64,000 nucleotides of DNA, from the NCBI GenBank assembly GCA_020634875.1, contig JACKAX010000006.1, positions 1-64,000 on the forward strand. Direction: 5' to 3'. This DNA comes from Anaerolineales bacterium. Its GTDB lineage: Bacteria; Chloroflexota; Anaerolineae; Anaerolineales; JABWBV01. The notes under the pieces are model-generated. The model made no database searches and was not told the origin of the DNA. It was given only the letters and a program-made list of their open reading frames with translations. The position numbers and the translations under genes are program-made. How positions within the stretch are numbered: position 1 is the stretch's first letter; every line of letters begins with the position of its first letter. Shown here one piece after another: positions 1-7,874 of the stretch.

Positions 1-70
1 GTATATAGGTTCTTTTAAAACACCTGTTTATATGTTAACTTGTCTACCTAATTCCTTATCACTCCTTCTT

Positions 71-1309
71 ATGAATCACGTTGTCATCACAGGTATCGGC
101 ATCGCCAGCCCACTGGGCATTGGCATTGAAACGTTTTGGGGAAATATTCTTGCCGGGAATTCCGGCATCGGTTCGCTGGAAGGCGAAGATTTCACCAACC
201 TGCCCGTGCGGATCGGCGCACGAGTATGGGACTACCGCGCGGATGAGCATTTTGACCGCAAAGAGGCCCGCCGCATGAGCTTGTCCTCGCAGTTGGCGAT
301 CCTCGCGGCGAAAGAGGCGATTGAGCAGGCACAATTGCTCGGGGACCCCGTTGACCCTGTGGAAGTGGGGGTGATGATCGGGAGTTCGATTGGCGGGTTT
401 GCGGCGAGCGATCCGGTTTTTCGGGATTATTACCAGCGCGGGCGGAAGAGTGCGATGGTGATCCCCCTTTCGATGAATTATGGGCCGTCGGCGAATGTGT
501 CCATCCGGTACGGGTTTCAAGGGCCGTTGTTCACCGTGGATGCGGCATGTGCGTCGGCGGCACACTCGATGGGGTACGCGTACAATCTGATCCGCACCGG
601 GCAGTTGGACATCGCCGTGACAGGCGGGGCGGATTCCCCGTTTTCGACCGGGGTGATGGAGGCCTGGGCGACGATGAAGGCGTTGTCCACCCGCAACGAC
701 GACCCCGAAGAGGCCAGCCGCCCGTTCAGCCTGGATCGGGATGGGATGGTGTTGGGGGAAGGCGCGGGGATTTTGATTTTGGAATCTGAGGAATCGGCAA
801 AACGTCGGAACGTCCCCATCCTGGCGGAAATCAAAGGCTACGGCGCGAGCGGCGACAGCTATCACATCACTCAGCCCCACCAGCAAGGCCCGGCGTTGGC
901 GATGCAGCGCGCCCTGAAAGATGCCGCACTCCAAACCGGGGCTATGAATATCGAACACATTGATCTGATCAACGCCCACGCGACCGCCACCCAGCAAAAT
1001 GACAGCACCGAGACTGCCGCCATCAAAGCCGTGTTCGGTGCGCGGGCGTACCACCTCCCCATCATCGGATTAAAAGGAGCATTGGGCCATTCTATCGCCG
1101 CGAGCAGTGGCATTCAGGCGGTGAGTTGTGTGCTGGCGTTGCGGGATCAGATTGTGCCCCCTACACTGAACGTGGCTGTACCCGACCCAGAGTGCGATTT
1201 GGATTACGTGGCGGAAGGCTCGCGGCAGGTGAAGATCGAGAATGTGATGAGCAATGCGTTTGCCTTTGGAGGGAGTAATGCGGTGTTGGTAATCGGGAAA
1301 CCTACTTAA
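71..1309 (+). CDS. fabF: Beta-ketoacyl-ACP synthase II (FabF-like)
   Basis: Condensing enzyme of type II fatty-acid elongation in the cytoplasm, expected to join malonyl-ACP to an acyl-enzyme. The 412-residue product has the family's usual length and the full Cys-His-His set: Cys160 in VDAACASAAHS, His303 in NAHATA, and Lys335/His340 in KGALGHS. The reading frame is open back to an ATG at 32, but the protein MNHVVITGIGIASPLG starting at 71 matches the usual N-terminus, so 71 was chosen; neither start has a clear Shine-Dalgarno site. No acyl carrier protein or other fab gene is adjacent, so a role in a specialised acyl pathway cannot be excluded. Third-position bases change from C-rich to G-rich after about nt 350. 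Confidence 0.9.
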   Translation: MNHVVITGIGIASPLGIGIETFWGNILAGNSGIGSLEGEDFTNLPVRIGARVWDYRADEHFDRKEARRMSLSSQLAILAAKEAIEQAQLLGDPVDPVEVGVMIGSSIGGFAASDPVFRDYYQRGRKSAMVIPLSMNYGPSANVSIRYGFQGPLFTVDAACASAAHSMGYAYNLIRTGQLDIAVTGGADSPFSTGVMEAWATMKALSTRNDDPEEASRPFSLDRDGMVLGEGAGILILESEESAKRRNVPILAEIKGYGASGDSYHITQPHQQGPALAMQRALKDAALQTGAMNIEHIDLINAHATATQQNDSTETAAIKAVFGARAYHLPIIGLKGALGHSIAASSGIQAVSCVLALRDQIVPPTLNVAVPDPECDLDYVAEGSRQVKIENVMSNAFAFGGSNAVLVIGKPT

Positions 1310-1354
1310 CCATCTTTTTCTCCCTTATTTTCTAGCCCCTCCCCCAATACAAGG

Positions 1355-1360
1355 TATAAT
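1355..1360 (+). promoter_or_regulatory. Candidate -10 element upstream of the kinase gene
   Basis: A TATAAT hexamer sits 128 nt before the kinase ATG in the 179-nt gap after the ketosynthase gene. No good -35 is visible at 16-18 nt, so this is a weak call. Confidence 0.35.
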
Positions 1361-1387
1361 CTTCCCTAACTCATCCCCCCAATTCTA

Positions 1388-1476
1388 TCTTCTAAGTTGT
1401 CGCACTACATTCTAAGCTCTCCATCCCCCCGTTCTACGCTCTCCGTTTTACGTTCTACGCTTTACGCTCTACGTTC
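1388..1476. repeat. Degenerate low-complexity repeat of the form TTCTACGCTC
   Basis: The gap contains irregularly repeated blocks such as ttctaag, ttctacgctc, ttttacg, ttctacgctt and tacgctctacg, with a period of roughly 10-14 nt. They are imperfect and do not form an obvious hairpin or a CRISPR-like array. Confidence 0.5.
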
Positions 1477-1488
1477 AAAAGTTTCCTC

Positions 1489-3150
1489 ATGAACCAACCC
1501 TCCTGGATCGGCTACTCCCTCAACAACCGTTACAAAATCGAACAAGAACTCGGCGCAGGCGGCATGTCCGCCGTTTACAAAGCCACCGACCCCAACCTCA
1601 AACGCGTCGTCGCCGTCAAACTCGTTCACCCCCACCTCTCCCGCGACCCCGAATTCGTCCGCCGGTTCGAGACGGAAGCCGCCTCTGTGGCCCAACTGCG
1701 CCACCCCAACATCATCCAGGTCTTCGACTTCAACCATGATGGCGACACCTACTACATGGTCATGGAATTCGTCCCCGGCGAAACTCTCCAAGACCGGCTC
1801 AAACGGATCAACGCCGCCAACCGCAAACTCACCCTCGAAGAAGTCGTCAAATACGCCTCCCAAATCTGCGATGCCACAGACTACGCCCACAAACGCGGCC
1901 TCGTCCACCGGGACATCAAACCTGCCAATATCATGCTGGACATCCACGGCAACGCCATCCTCATGGACTTCGGCATCGTCCGCATCGTCGGCGGCACCAC
2001 CCACACCGCCACCGGTGCGGTCGTCGGCACCGCCCTCTACATGGCCCCCGAACAAATCCGCGGCGAGCACCCCGACCACCGCGCCGACATCTACTCCCTC
2101 GGCGTCATGCTCTTTGAAATGGCGGGCGGACGCCCCCCCTTCAACGCCGACTCCGCCATGACCATCATGATGATGCACCTCAACGACCCGGTCCCCGACA
2201 TCGGCGAGTTGAACCCCAACGTCCCCTTTGGCCTAAAAACGATCATCCACAAAGCCTTAGAAAAGAACCCCGCTGACCGCTACCAATCTGCGGCGGAAAT
2301 GGCAGCGGATTTACGTGCGTTGTTGGAGGCCCGCCCTGGCACCTTCACCGCGACCGCGGCAGTTCCCCCACCCACCCAACCTCCCGCGGTCACCCCGCGC
2401 CGGGCAAACACCCCGCCCCCTACCCCCGCCCCGCGAACCTCCGCTCCCCCCACCTCCTCGGGGATCAGCCCACGTCCGACGCACGCCCCCACCCCGCCTA
2501 AAAAAGGTTCCTCGCGCGGGTTGATCATTATCGGAAGTATTGGCATCCTCCTGCTTCTGTGCCTGGTTGCCAGCGCCCTTGCCGTCCCCAAAGTGATCAC
2601 TACCTTCCAGACACGGCGCGCCACGCCCACAGAATATCTCCTCGCCGCGGCCCCTCCCGCCACCGATCTCCCCCTGCTCGCAGAAGCAACCGACCTCCCT
2701 GCTGCCACCGTCACCTCGCTTCCCACCCAGGCACCCACGGTCGCGCCTACAGACCTACCCACCGAAACCCCCACTGCCACGCCTACAGACCTACCCACCG
2801 AAACCCCCACCACCACCCTCACGCCCACCCCGGAAACTCCTTACGTTGTAATAACCAGCATCACCCTCGAAAATAATACCTACATCGTAAACTACGAAAC
2901 CCACAACTACCCCGCCAACGAACCGAACATGCATGTCCACATGTTCTTCAACACCGTCTCCCCCGAGCAGGCTGGCTTACCGGGGGTAGGCCCGTGGCTC
3001 TTAACCTGGGGACCTTACGGAAACCCACCCTTTACCCAATACGGCCCCAACAACCGCCCCCTCGATGCAACACAAATGTGTGCGCTCGTCGCAAATGCTA
3101 ACCACACAGTCATTCAAAATTCGGGCAACTGTGTAGATTTACCCGAATAA
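1489..3150 (+). CDS. PknB-type Ser/Thr protein kinase with one membrane segment
   Basis: Hanks-type Ser/Thr kinase anchored in the membrane. The kinase domain (about residues 12-280) shows the glycine loop GAGGMSAVY, Lys44 in AVKL, the catalytic loop HRDIKPAN (His140, Asp142), the DFG motif at Asp160 and APEQ near 186. It is followed by a Pro/Thr linker, a membrane span at about 344-366 and an outer part made of Thr-Pro repeats and a roughly 100-residue C-terminal domain of unknown type; no PASTA repeats are seen. The outer domain is presumably the sensor, an inference from topology. It lies 22 nt upstream of the CBS membrane protein genes and may be co-transcribed. No Shine-Dalgarno site precedes the ATG. 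Confidence 0.93.
   Translation: MNQPSWIGYSLNNRYKIEQELGAGGMSAVYKATDPNLKRVVAVKLVHPHLSRDPEFVRRFETEAASVAQLRHPNIIQVFDFNHDGDTYYMVMEFVPGETLQDRLKRINAANRKLTLEEVVKYASQICDATDYAHKRGLVHRDIKPANIMLDIHGNAILMDFGIVRIVGGTTHTATGAVVGTALYMAPEQIRGEHPDHRADIYSLGVMLFEMAGGRPPFNADSAMTIMMMHLNDPVPDIGELNPNVPFGLKTIIHKALEKNPADRYQSAAEMAADLRALLEARPGTFTATAAVPPPTQPPAVTPRRANTPPPTPAPRTSAPPTSSGISPRPTHAPTPPKKGSSRGLIIIGSIGILLLLCLVASALAVPKVITTFQTRRATPTEYLLAAAPPATDLPLLAEATDLPAATVTSLPTQAPTVAPTDLPTETPTATPTDLPTETPTTTLTPTPETPYVVITSITLENNTYIVNYETHNYPANEPNMHVHMFFNTVSPEQAGLPGVGPWLLTWGPYGNPPFTQYGPNNRPLDATQMCALVANANHTVIQNSGNCVDLPE
2746..2817 (+). repeat. Two-copy 36-bp tandem repeat inside the kinase gene
   Basis: A unit beginning cctacagacctacccaccg occurs at 2746 and again at 2782, identical over about 29 bp. 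It encodes the repeated PTDLPTETPT segment of the extracellular linker, so it is a coding repeat that probably sets linker length. Confidence 0.8.
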
Positions 3151-3172
3151 GAGGGGCCTTTTAACCTGTTTT

Positions 3173-4507
3173 ATGTCCTGGCTCATTATCTTTCTCATCA
3201 TCACCATCCTCATCCTATTAAATGCCCTGTATGTTGCCGCAGAATTTTCTGCAGTGAGTGCCCGCCGTGCGCGGTTAACCCAACTCGCCGAGGGGGGCCA
3301 GCCGGTAGCTTCCCACCTGCTCGACATCATCGAAGACCCACATCAACTCGACCGGTACGTTGCCACCTGCCAGTTGGGCATCACCGTCACCAGCCTGATT
3401 TTAGGGTACTATGGGCAGGCCGCTTTGTCGCCGGTGTTGGCCCCATTATTTATTCGCTACGGGGGTATGGCCGAAGTTGCCTCCCTCTCGATTAGCGCCA
3501 CCGTTGTTTTGCTTATTCTCACTGTCGCTCAGGTTTTGCTTGGGGAACTTGTACCTAAAAACATCGGCATCCAATACCCGGAAAAACTAGCAATCTACAC
3601 CGCGGCCCCGCTACGCTGGTCTATGTTCCTTTTCCAGCCCCTGATTTGGATCTTCAATGGGAGTGGACAAATCCTCATGCGTCTGATGGGGAGAGAAATC
3701 ATCGCCGAACATATCCACATCCACGCCCCGGACGAGATAGCCATGCTTGTGGACGAAAGCACGCAAGGCGGCCTAATCAAAAAAGAAGAACAACGTCTGC
3801 TCAAAAACACGCTTGAACTCCGGGAAGCGATGGTACGCCAGATCATGATTCCTCGAACGCAAATGCTCGCTGCGGCAGACAACATGGGCGTGGAAGAACT
3901 CTTCAAATACCTCGCTGATTCCCCCTTTTCCCGTCTCCCGCTTTACCGAGGCAACATTGATAACATTGTCGGCGTTGTCCACCTAAAAGATTTATTATGT
4001 TTGAACCAACACCTGGAACACAAAAACATCGGCGAGATTATGCGTCCTGTTCCGTTTTTCCCTGAAACCACGCCCGTCAAGACAGTTTTTTCGGTACTCC
4101 AACGCCGCCATTTACAAGCGGCCATCGTACTCGATGAATATGGCGGCACTGCTGGTATGGTTACCCTCGAAGACCTGATCGAAGAAATTTTTGGCGAAAT
4201 TCAAGATGAATTCGATGTCCATATTCCCGCCTACCGGATGGCTGGCGAAGATCGGCTGGTTATTCGAGGAGATACCTTGGTGGCAGACTTAAACGAACGG
4301 CTAGAATTGGAACTCCCCGAAGAGGAACTAGACACCATAGGTGGGTTAGTATTAAATGCCTTTGGGGATGTCCCTACCACTGGGGATGAGGTAACGATTG
4401 AGAAAAACATCTTCCGGGTCGAGAAAATGCGCGGGCGCGGGATCACCTTAGTCAGTCTAGGACTGGCCCCGGAACAGATTGCACGCCTTCGTGAGGGGGA
4501 AGCATGA
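3173..4507 (+). CDS. CorC/HlyC-family CBS membrane protein (DUF21), copy 1
   Basis: Integral membrane protein of the CNNM/CorC group, whose members are linked to Mg2+ or other cation handling. The 444 residues follow the family order: a DUF21 transmembrane domain starting MSWLIIFLIITILILLN (about 1-190), a CBS pair (about 205-335; TPRT-like motif IPRTQM and DEYGGTAGMV) and a C-terminal CorC_HlyC transporter-associated domain (about 350-435). The gene has no evident Shine-Dalgarno site. Its stop overlaps the next start in ATGA, and the next gene is a clear paralogue, so the two products probably act as a heteromer or arose by tandem duplication. The substrate cannot be read from the sequence. 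Confidence 0.92.
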   Translation: MSWLIIFLIITILILLNALYVAAEFSAVSARRARLTQLAEGGQPVASHLLDIIEDPHQLDRYVATCQLGITVTSLILGYYGQAALSPVLAPLFIRYGGMAEVASLSISATVVLLILTVAQVLLGELVPKNIGIQYPEKLAIYTAAPLRWSMFLFQPLIWIFNGSGQILMRLMGREIIAEHIHIHAPDEIAMLVDESTQGGLIKKEEQRLLKNTLELREAMVRQIMIPRTQMLAAADNMGVEELFKYLADSPFSRLPLYRGNIDNIVGVVHLKDLLCLNQHLEHKNIGEIMRPVPFFPETTPVKTVFSVLQRRHLQAAIVLDEYGGTAGMVTLEDLIEEIFGEIQDEFDVHIPAYRMAGEDRLVIRGDTLVADLNERLELELPEEELDTIGGLVLNAFGDVPTTGDEVTIEKNIFRVEKMRGRGITLVSLGLAPEQIARLREGEA

Positions 4508-5868
4508 GCGAGACCTTTTTACCCATCCTTATCATTAGTATTTTGATCCTGCTAAATGGGATTTTTGTCGCCGCGGAATTTTCTATTGTCTCCGCACCCC
4601 GCACCCGCATGGCTCAACTCGCTGACGAAGGCAATGAAGCCGCTCAAATTACGCTCAAAACACAGATCGAACCGGTTTTGCAAAACCGTTACATCGCCAC
4701 GGCCCAGATTGGGATTACAATTGTTAGCTTGGGGCTAGGGATGTACGGCGAACATGTTATTGCAGAGTGGGTTCTCCACTTCCTCGAACGCTTTTGGGAA
4801 ATTACAACAGCTACAGAATCTCTCATACATACCGTTGCTACGGTAGCCTCGGTGGGGTTGTTAACCTATTTGCATGTGGTCTTGGGCGAAATGATCCCTA
4901 AAACGCTGGCTCTACAGGCTCCAGAAACGACCGTCTTGGGATTAGCGCGTCCAATGTCCATTTTGGAGCGGCTCTTTATGCCATTCGTCGTGGTGCTTAA
5001 TGCCACCGGAAATTTCATTGTCCGCGGCCTGGGCATCCATGCTCCCAAAGAGGGCGAGCGGCTTTTCACACCGGAAGAACTCGAATTCATTGTTGAGGAA
5101 AGTTCTGAGGGGGGCATGCTCGACCCTGGCGAACAACTTTTCATTGAAAATATTTTTGACTTGGAAGAACGCACCGTCGAACAGGTGATGACCCCGCGCA
5201 CCCAGATTATCGGTATCCCCATTCACGCTACGCCTGCGGACATCCTCCAGCGTATTTGTGAAACGCGCAGGACACGTTACCCAATATACGAGGGTAACTT
5301 CGACCAGATCATCGGTGTCCTCCACATCAAGGATCTTGCTCGCCATCTCAGCCGCTCCAATCAAGGCGAACTAAACCTCAAGCAACTCGCCCGCCCGGTC
5401 ATGTTCGTCCCTGCTTCCATCCACCTCGCACAAGTCCTGACCCGTTTTCGTCAGGATAACGCCCAATTCGCCGTCGCCATTGACGAATATGGCGGCACGG
5501 CAGGCATCATCTCTCTCGAAGACTTGGTAGAAGAAGTTGTAGGCGAAATTCAAGATGAATTTGACAAAGAAATCGCCCCCATCGAGGAAGTATCCGCCCG
5601 GGTCTTGCGCGTCCGTGGGGATGTGATTTTGGACGAACTCAATCAGTTATACGATCTCAAGCTGGACAGCGAAGATGCGTACACCATTGGAGGCTTTGTT
5701 ATGGCGCTGCTGGGCCGCATCCCCCTGCCGAAAGATCAGGTGATGCACGAGGGGGTTAAGTTTGAAGTCGAAAATGTTGAGCGACTGGCAGTCCAGAGCA
5801 TTCTGATCCATCTTCCCGACGAACCTGACCAGGCTGAGGTTCATCTCCCAACGGAACCCACGACATGA
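4504..5868 (+). CDS. CorC/HlyC-family CBS membrane protein (DUF21), copy 2
   Basis: Second CNNM/CorC-type protein, 454 residues, same layout as its neighbour: DUF21 membrane domain (opening MSETFLPILIISILILLNG), CBS pair containing MTPRTQ and DEYGGTAGII, then the transporter-associated domain. It overlaps the upstream gene by 4 nt and the downstream YedF-like gene by 4 nt, so all are translationally coupled. The paralogues share the acidic DExQDEFD stretch after the CBS pair. Function beyond ion-transport association is inferred from the family. Confidence 0.92.
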   Translation: MSETFLPILIISILILLNGIFVAAEFSIVSAPRTRMAQLADEGNEAAQITLKTQIEPVLQNRYIATAQIGITIVSLGLGMYGEHVIAEWVLHFLERFWEITTATESLIHTVATVASVGLLTYLHVVLGEMIPKTLALQAPETTVLGLARPMSILERLFMPFVVVLNATGNFIVRGLGIHAPKEGERLFTPEELEFIVEESSEGGMLDPGEQLFIENIFDLEERTVEQVMTPRTQIIGIPIHATPADILQRICETRRTRYPIYEGNFDQIIGVLHIKDLARHLSRSNQGELNLKQLARPVMFVPASIHLAQVLTRFRQDNAQFAVAIDEYGGTAGIISLEDLVEEVVGEIQDEFDKEIAPIEEVSARVLRVRGDVILDELNQLYDLKLDSEDAYTIGGFVMALLGRIPLPKDQVMHEGVKFEVENVERLAVQSILIHLPDEPDQAEVHLPTEPTT

Positions 5869-6218
5869 ATCCTTTTGCAACCCCCTCAACTGTTATTCTG
5901 ATCCCTTCAAACGGTATGGGTACCGGTCCACGCGAATTGAGCCATAAGCTTATCCGCACCTATTTTTCACTACTTAACGAACACAATTACCTGCCTAACG
6001 CGCTCTGTTTTTATACGGATGGTGTACACCTGCTAGTAGAAGACTCGCCAGTGTTAGATGTGTTGGAAGCCTTGGAAAAAAAGGGGGTACGCTTAATCGC
6101 GTGCAGCACCTGTCTGAACTTCTACGGCCTGACCGAGAAAGTAAAGGTAGGCATTGTCGGGGGCATGACCGACATTATCGAGGCCCAGGCTCGTGCCGAG
6201 AAAGTGATCACCCTTTGA
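5865..6218 (+). CDS. YedF-like DsrE-family protein
   Basis: Small cytoplasmic protein of 117 residues resembling the C-terminal DsrE-type domain of YedF, a sulfurtransferase-like protein associated with selenium metabolism. Visible features are an N-terminal strand VILIPSNGMGTG and the cysteine motif ACSTCLNFYG followed by KVKVGIVGGM. The N-terminal TusA-like half of full-length YedF is absent, so this is the stand-alone form. The start overlaps the upstream stop (ATGA), and the stop overlaps the next start (TTGA). Co-transcription with membrane CBS genes gives no obvious pathway. Confidence 0.75.
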   Translation: MNPFATPSTVILIPSNGMGTGPRELSHKLIRTYFSLLNEHNYLPNALCFYTDGVHLLVEDSPVLDVLEALEKKGVRLIACSTCLNFYGLTEKVKVGIVGGMTDIIEAQARAEKVITL

Positions 6219-6856
6219 TATCTCTCCGCCGTCTGATCCCCGCTCACTCCCACCGTGCGGAAATCACTGTCATTAATTCCCGGTTTATCGCCAGTCTAGC
6301 CCCTGCCTTCACCGTGGAAGAAGCCCGTATCTTCATCAGCCAGGTGAAAGCGGAGTTTGCCGACGCTTCGCACAACGTTCCGGCGTTTGTGCTTGGGCAT
6401 GGGCAGTCCATTATCGAACATTGTCACGATGACGGGGAACCGTCGGGGACAGCGGGACGTCCGGCTCTAGCAGTCCTGCGGGGGTCCGGGTTGGGAGATG
6501 TGGTCGCGGTAGTGACGCGGTATTTTGGCGGGACGAAGTTAGGAAAGGGCGGGTTGGTACGAGCGTATGGAGATGCTGTCCGCGCGGGGCTGGACACCCT
6601 GCCGATGGCGGAAAAAATCTCCACACAAACGGTGATGATTGGTCTGCCCTATCCCTGGTACGAACAGGTTAGCCGTTTGGCCGAAACCCATCACGCCCAA
6701 ACATTGGATGAGGATTTCGCGGGAGACATCACGCTGACGTTGCGCTTTCGTACAGAGGAGGTGCCTACATTTCAGATCGCCTTGACTGAATTGACGCATG
6801 GAACCTTAACCGGAGAGGTCGTGATGACCGAACCAGACACCATCTTCCCGGTTTGA
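6215..6856 (+). CDS. yigZ: YigZ/IMPACT (UPF0029) family protein
   Basis: Member of the YigZ/IMPACT family, linked to translation regulation, with typical motifs: GHGQSIIEHCHDDGEPSG, RPALAVLRG and VVTRYFGGTKLGKGGLVRAY. The reading frame is open upstream, but a TTG at 6215 overlaps the previous stop codon in TTGA and gives 213 residues, close to the family norm, so a TTG start by termination-reinitiation is preferred. The alternative ATG at 6101 would read through the yedF-like gene in another frame. Its stop codon lies inside the -35 box of the next promoter. Confidence 0.85.
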   Translation: MISLRRLIPAHSHRAEITVINSRFIASLAPAFTVEEARIFISQVKAEFADASHNVPAFVLGHGQSIIEHCHDDGEPSGTAGRPALAVLRGSGLGDVVAVVTRYFGGTKLGKGGLVRAYGDAVRAGLDTLPMAEKISTQTVMIGLPYPWYEQVSRLAETHHAQTLDEDFAGDITLTLRFRTEEVPTFQIALTELTHGTLTGEVVMTEPDTIFPV

Positions 6857-6881
6857 CACTGTCCATCATCGTTTGTATACT
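6853..6881 (+). promoter_or_regulatory. Consensus sigma-70 promoter TTGACA-17-TATACT
   Basis: TTGACA at 6853-6858 and TATACT at 6876-6881 are separated by exactly 17 nt. The -35 overlaps the stop codon of the YigZ gene. It should drive the CBS-domain gene, with a leader of about 105 nt. Confidence 0.8.
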
Positions 6882-6992
6882 TTAGACATATCCCCGAAAA
6901 CAAAACGGCGGGAAACGTACTTCACCAATTTTTACGGTGTTGGGAGACGTTTTTCGCTGGGGAATTGGGCCTTTTTGTATCAGGAGACGACA

Positions 6993-7466
6993 ATGAACAA
7001 CCCAAATGGACTTTTCCAAACTTTTACCGTGAACCACTTGCTATCTTCAAAAGGCCGGACTGTATGGCATGTCCGTCCCCATGAAACAGTGTTTGCGGCC
7101 TTACAACTCATGGCGGCAAAAAATGTTGGTGCAGTGGTTGTCATAGATGAAGATAAACTAACAGGTATTCTTTCCGAGAGAGATTATGCCCGCAAAGTCA
7201 CTTTGCTTGGTAAGTCTTCCAAAACCACTCCTGTTTACGAGATTATGACTACCAAAGTGGTAACCGTGGGACCGGACCACACCATTGGAGAATGTATGGA
7301 AAAGATGACGTTTCATAGAATTCGCCATCTGCCTGTTGTAGATGGAGATCGAGTCATTGGGTTGATTTCGATTGGCGACCTTGTCAAAGCGTTTATTATG
7401 CAACAAGCGTTTTTCTTGGAGCAGCTTGAAAATTATCGTGGGGGAAAGCATGGTGTGGCCCCTTAA
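6993..7466 (+). CDS. CBS-pair domain protein
   Basis: Cytoplasmic protein of 157 residues consisting almost entirely of two CBS motifs (VVVIDEDKLTGILSERDYAR and HLPVVDGDRVIGLISIGDLV), which usually bind adenine nucleotides and act as regulatory modules. The ATG at 6993 is preceded by AGGAG seven nt upstream; a longer frame to 6873 lacks homology and was discarded. Transcribed alone from the strong promoter at 6853. The partner protein is not evident. Confidence 0.88.
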   Translation: MNNPNGLFQTFTVNHLLSSKGRTVWHVRPHETVFAALQLMAAKNVGAVVVIDEDKLTGILSERDYARKVTLLGKSSKTTPVYEIMTTKVVTVGPDHTIGECMEKMTFHRIRHLPVVDGDRVIGLISIGDLVKAFIMQQAFFLEQLENYRGGKHGVAP

Positions 7467-7874
7467 CATAGTAGCATTTTCATTGGCTTGGATGTACCGT
7501 TAAGTTCCAACCCGGTTGAAAAGCTTTTGGGAGATCTATTTTGATGATCCTTAAGCTAGTACTAGAATACTATTAAAATCCGGTTATAATGGACTTACCT
7601 CATATCCCTATTTCATCCCTTTCAAATATTGGGCCGCAACACGCTGATTTCTTTTTCCCCGGTGAGAGACCATTAAAAACTGAATAACTAAAATCATAAG
7701 GGCCTACCGTATTTAACGGGTTTAGTCGAAATTTCCCGTCTAAAACGGAAGAGCCTAGCTTAATGATGTAACGTTTCCAAGCAAACATTTCAAAAGCAAG
7801 TTTGTCTTGAACGTTCTAGCAAAATTCCCGGCGTGTCAAGGACTGACTATTTGGAAAGGAAAGGAGAAGCACAG
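7467..7874. other. 408-nt gap with probable leader of the subtilase gene
   Basis: No gene is seen. A TATAAT at 7585-7590 could start a leader of about 280 nt ahead of the subtilase; its -35 is poor. The leader has short inverted segments (near 7708-7750, cccgtctaaaacgg) but no riboswitch class I can name. Confidence 0.4.

Noticed and set aside
59..1054. Long antisense frame opposite the ketosynthase gene
   Set aside because: Shadow of a high-GC gene; its product has no recognisable motif, while the forward strand encodes a complete FabF-like enzyme.
1462..2178. Antisense frame opposite the kinase gene
   Set aside because: Low-complexity product (Val/Gly/Asp-rich), opposite a kinase with all catalytic motifs.
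2700..2850. CRISPR-like repeats
   Set aside because: The repeats are coding Thr-Pro linker units with no spacers; no cas genes occur in the window.
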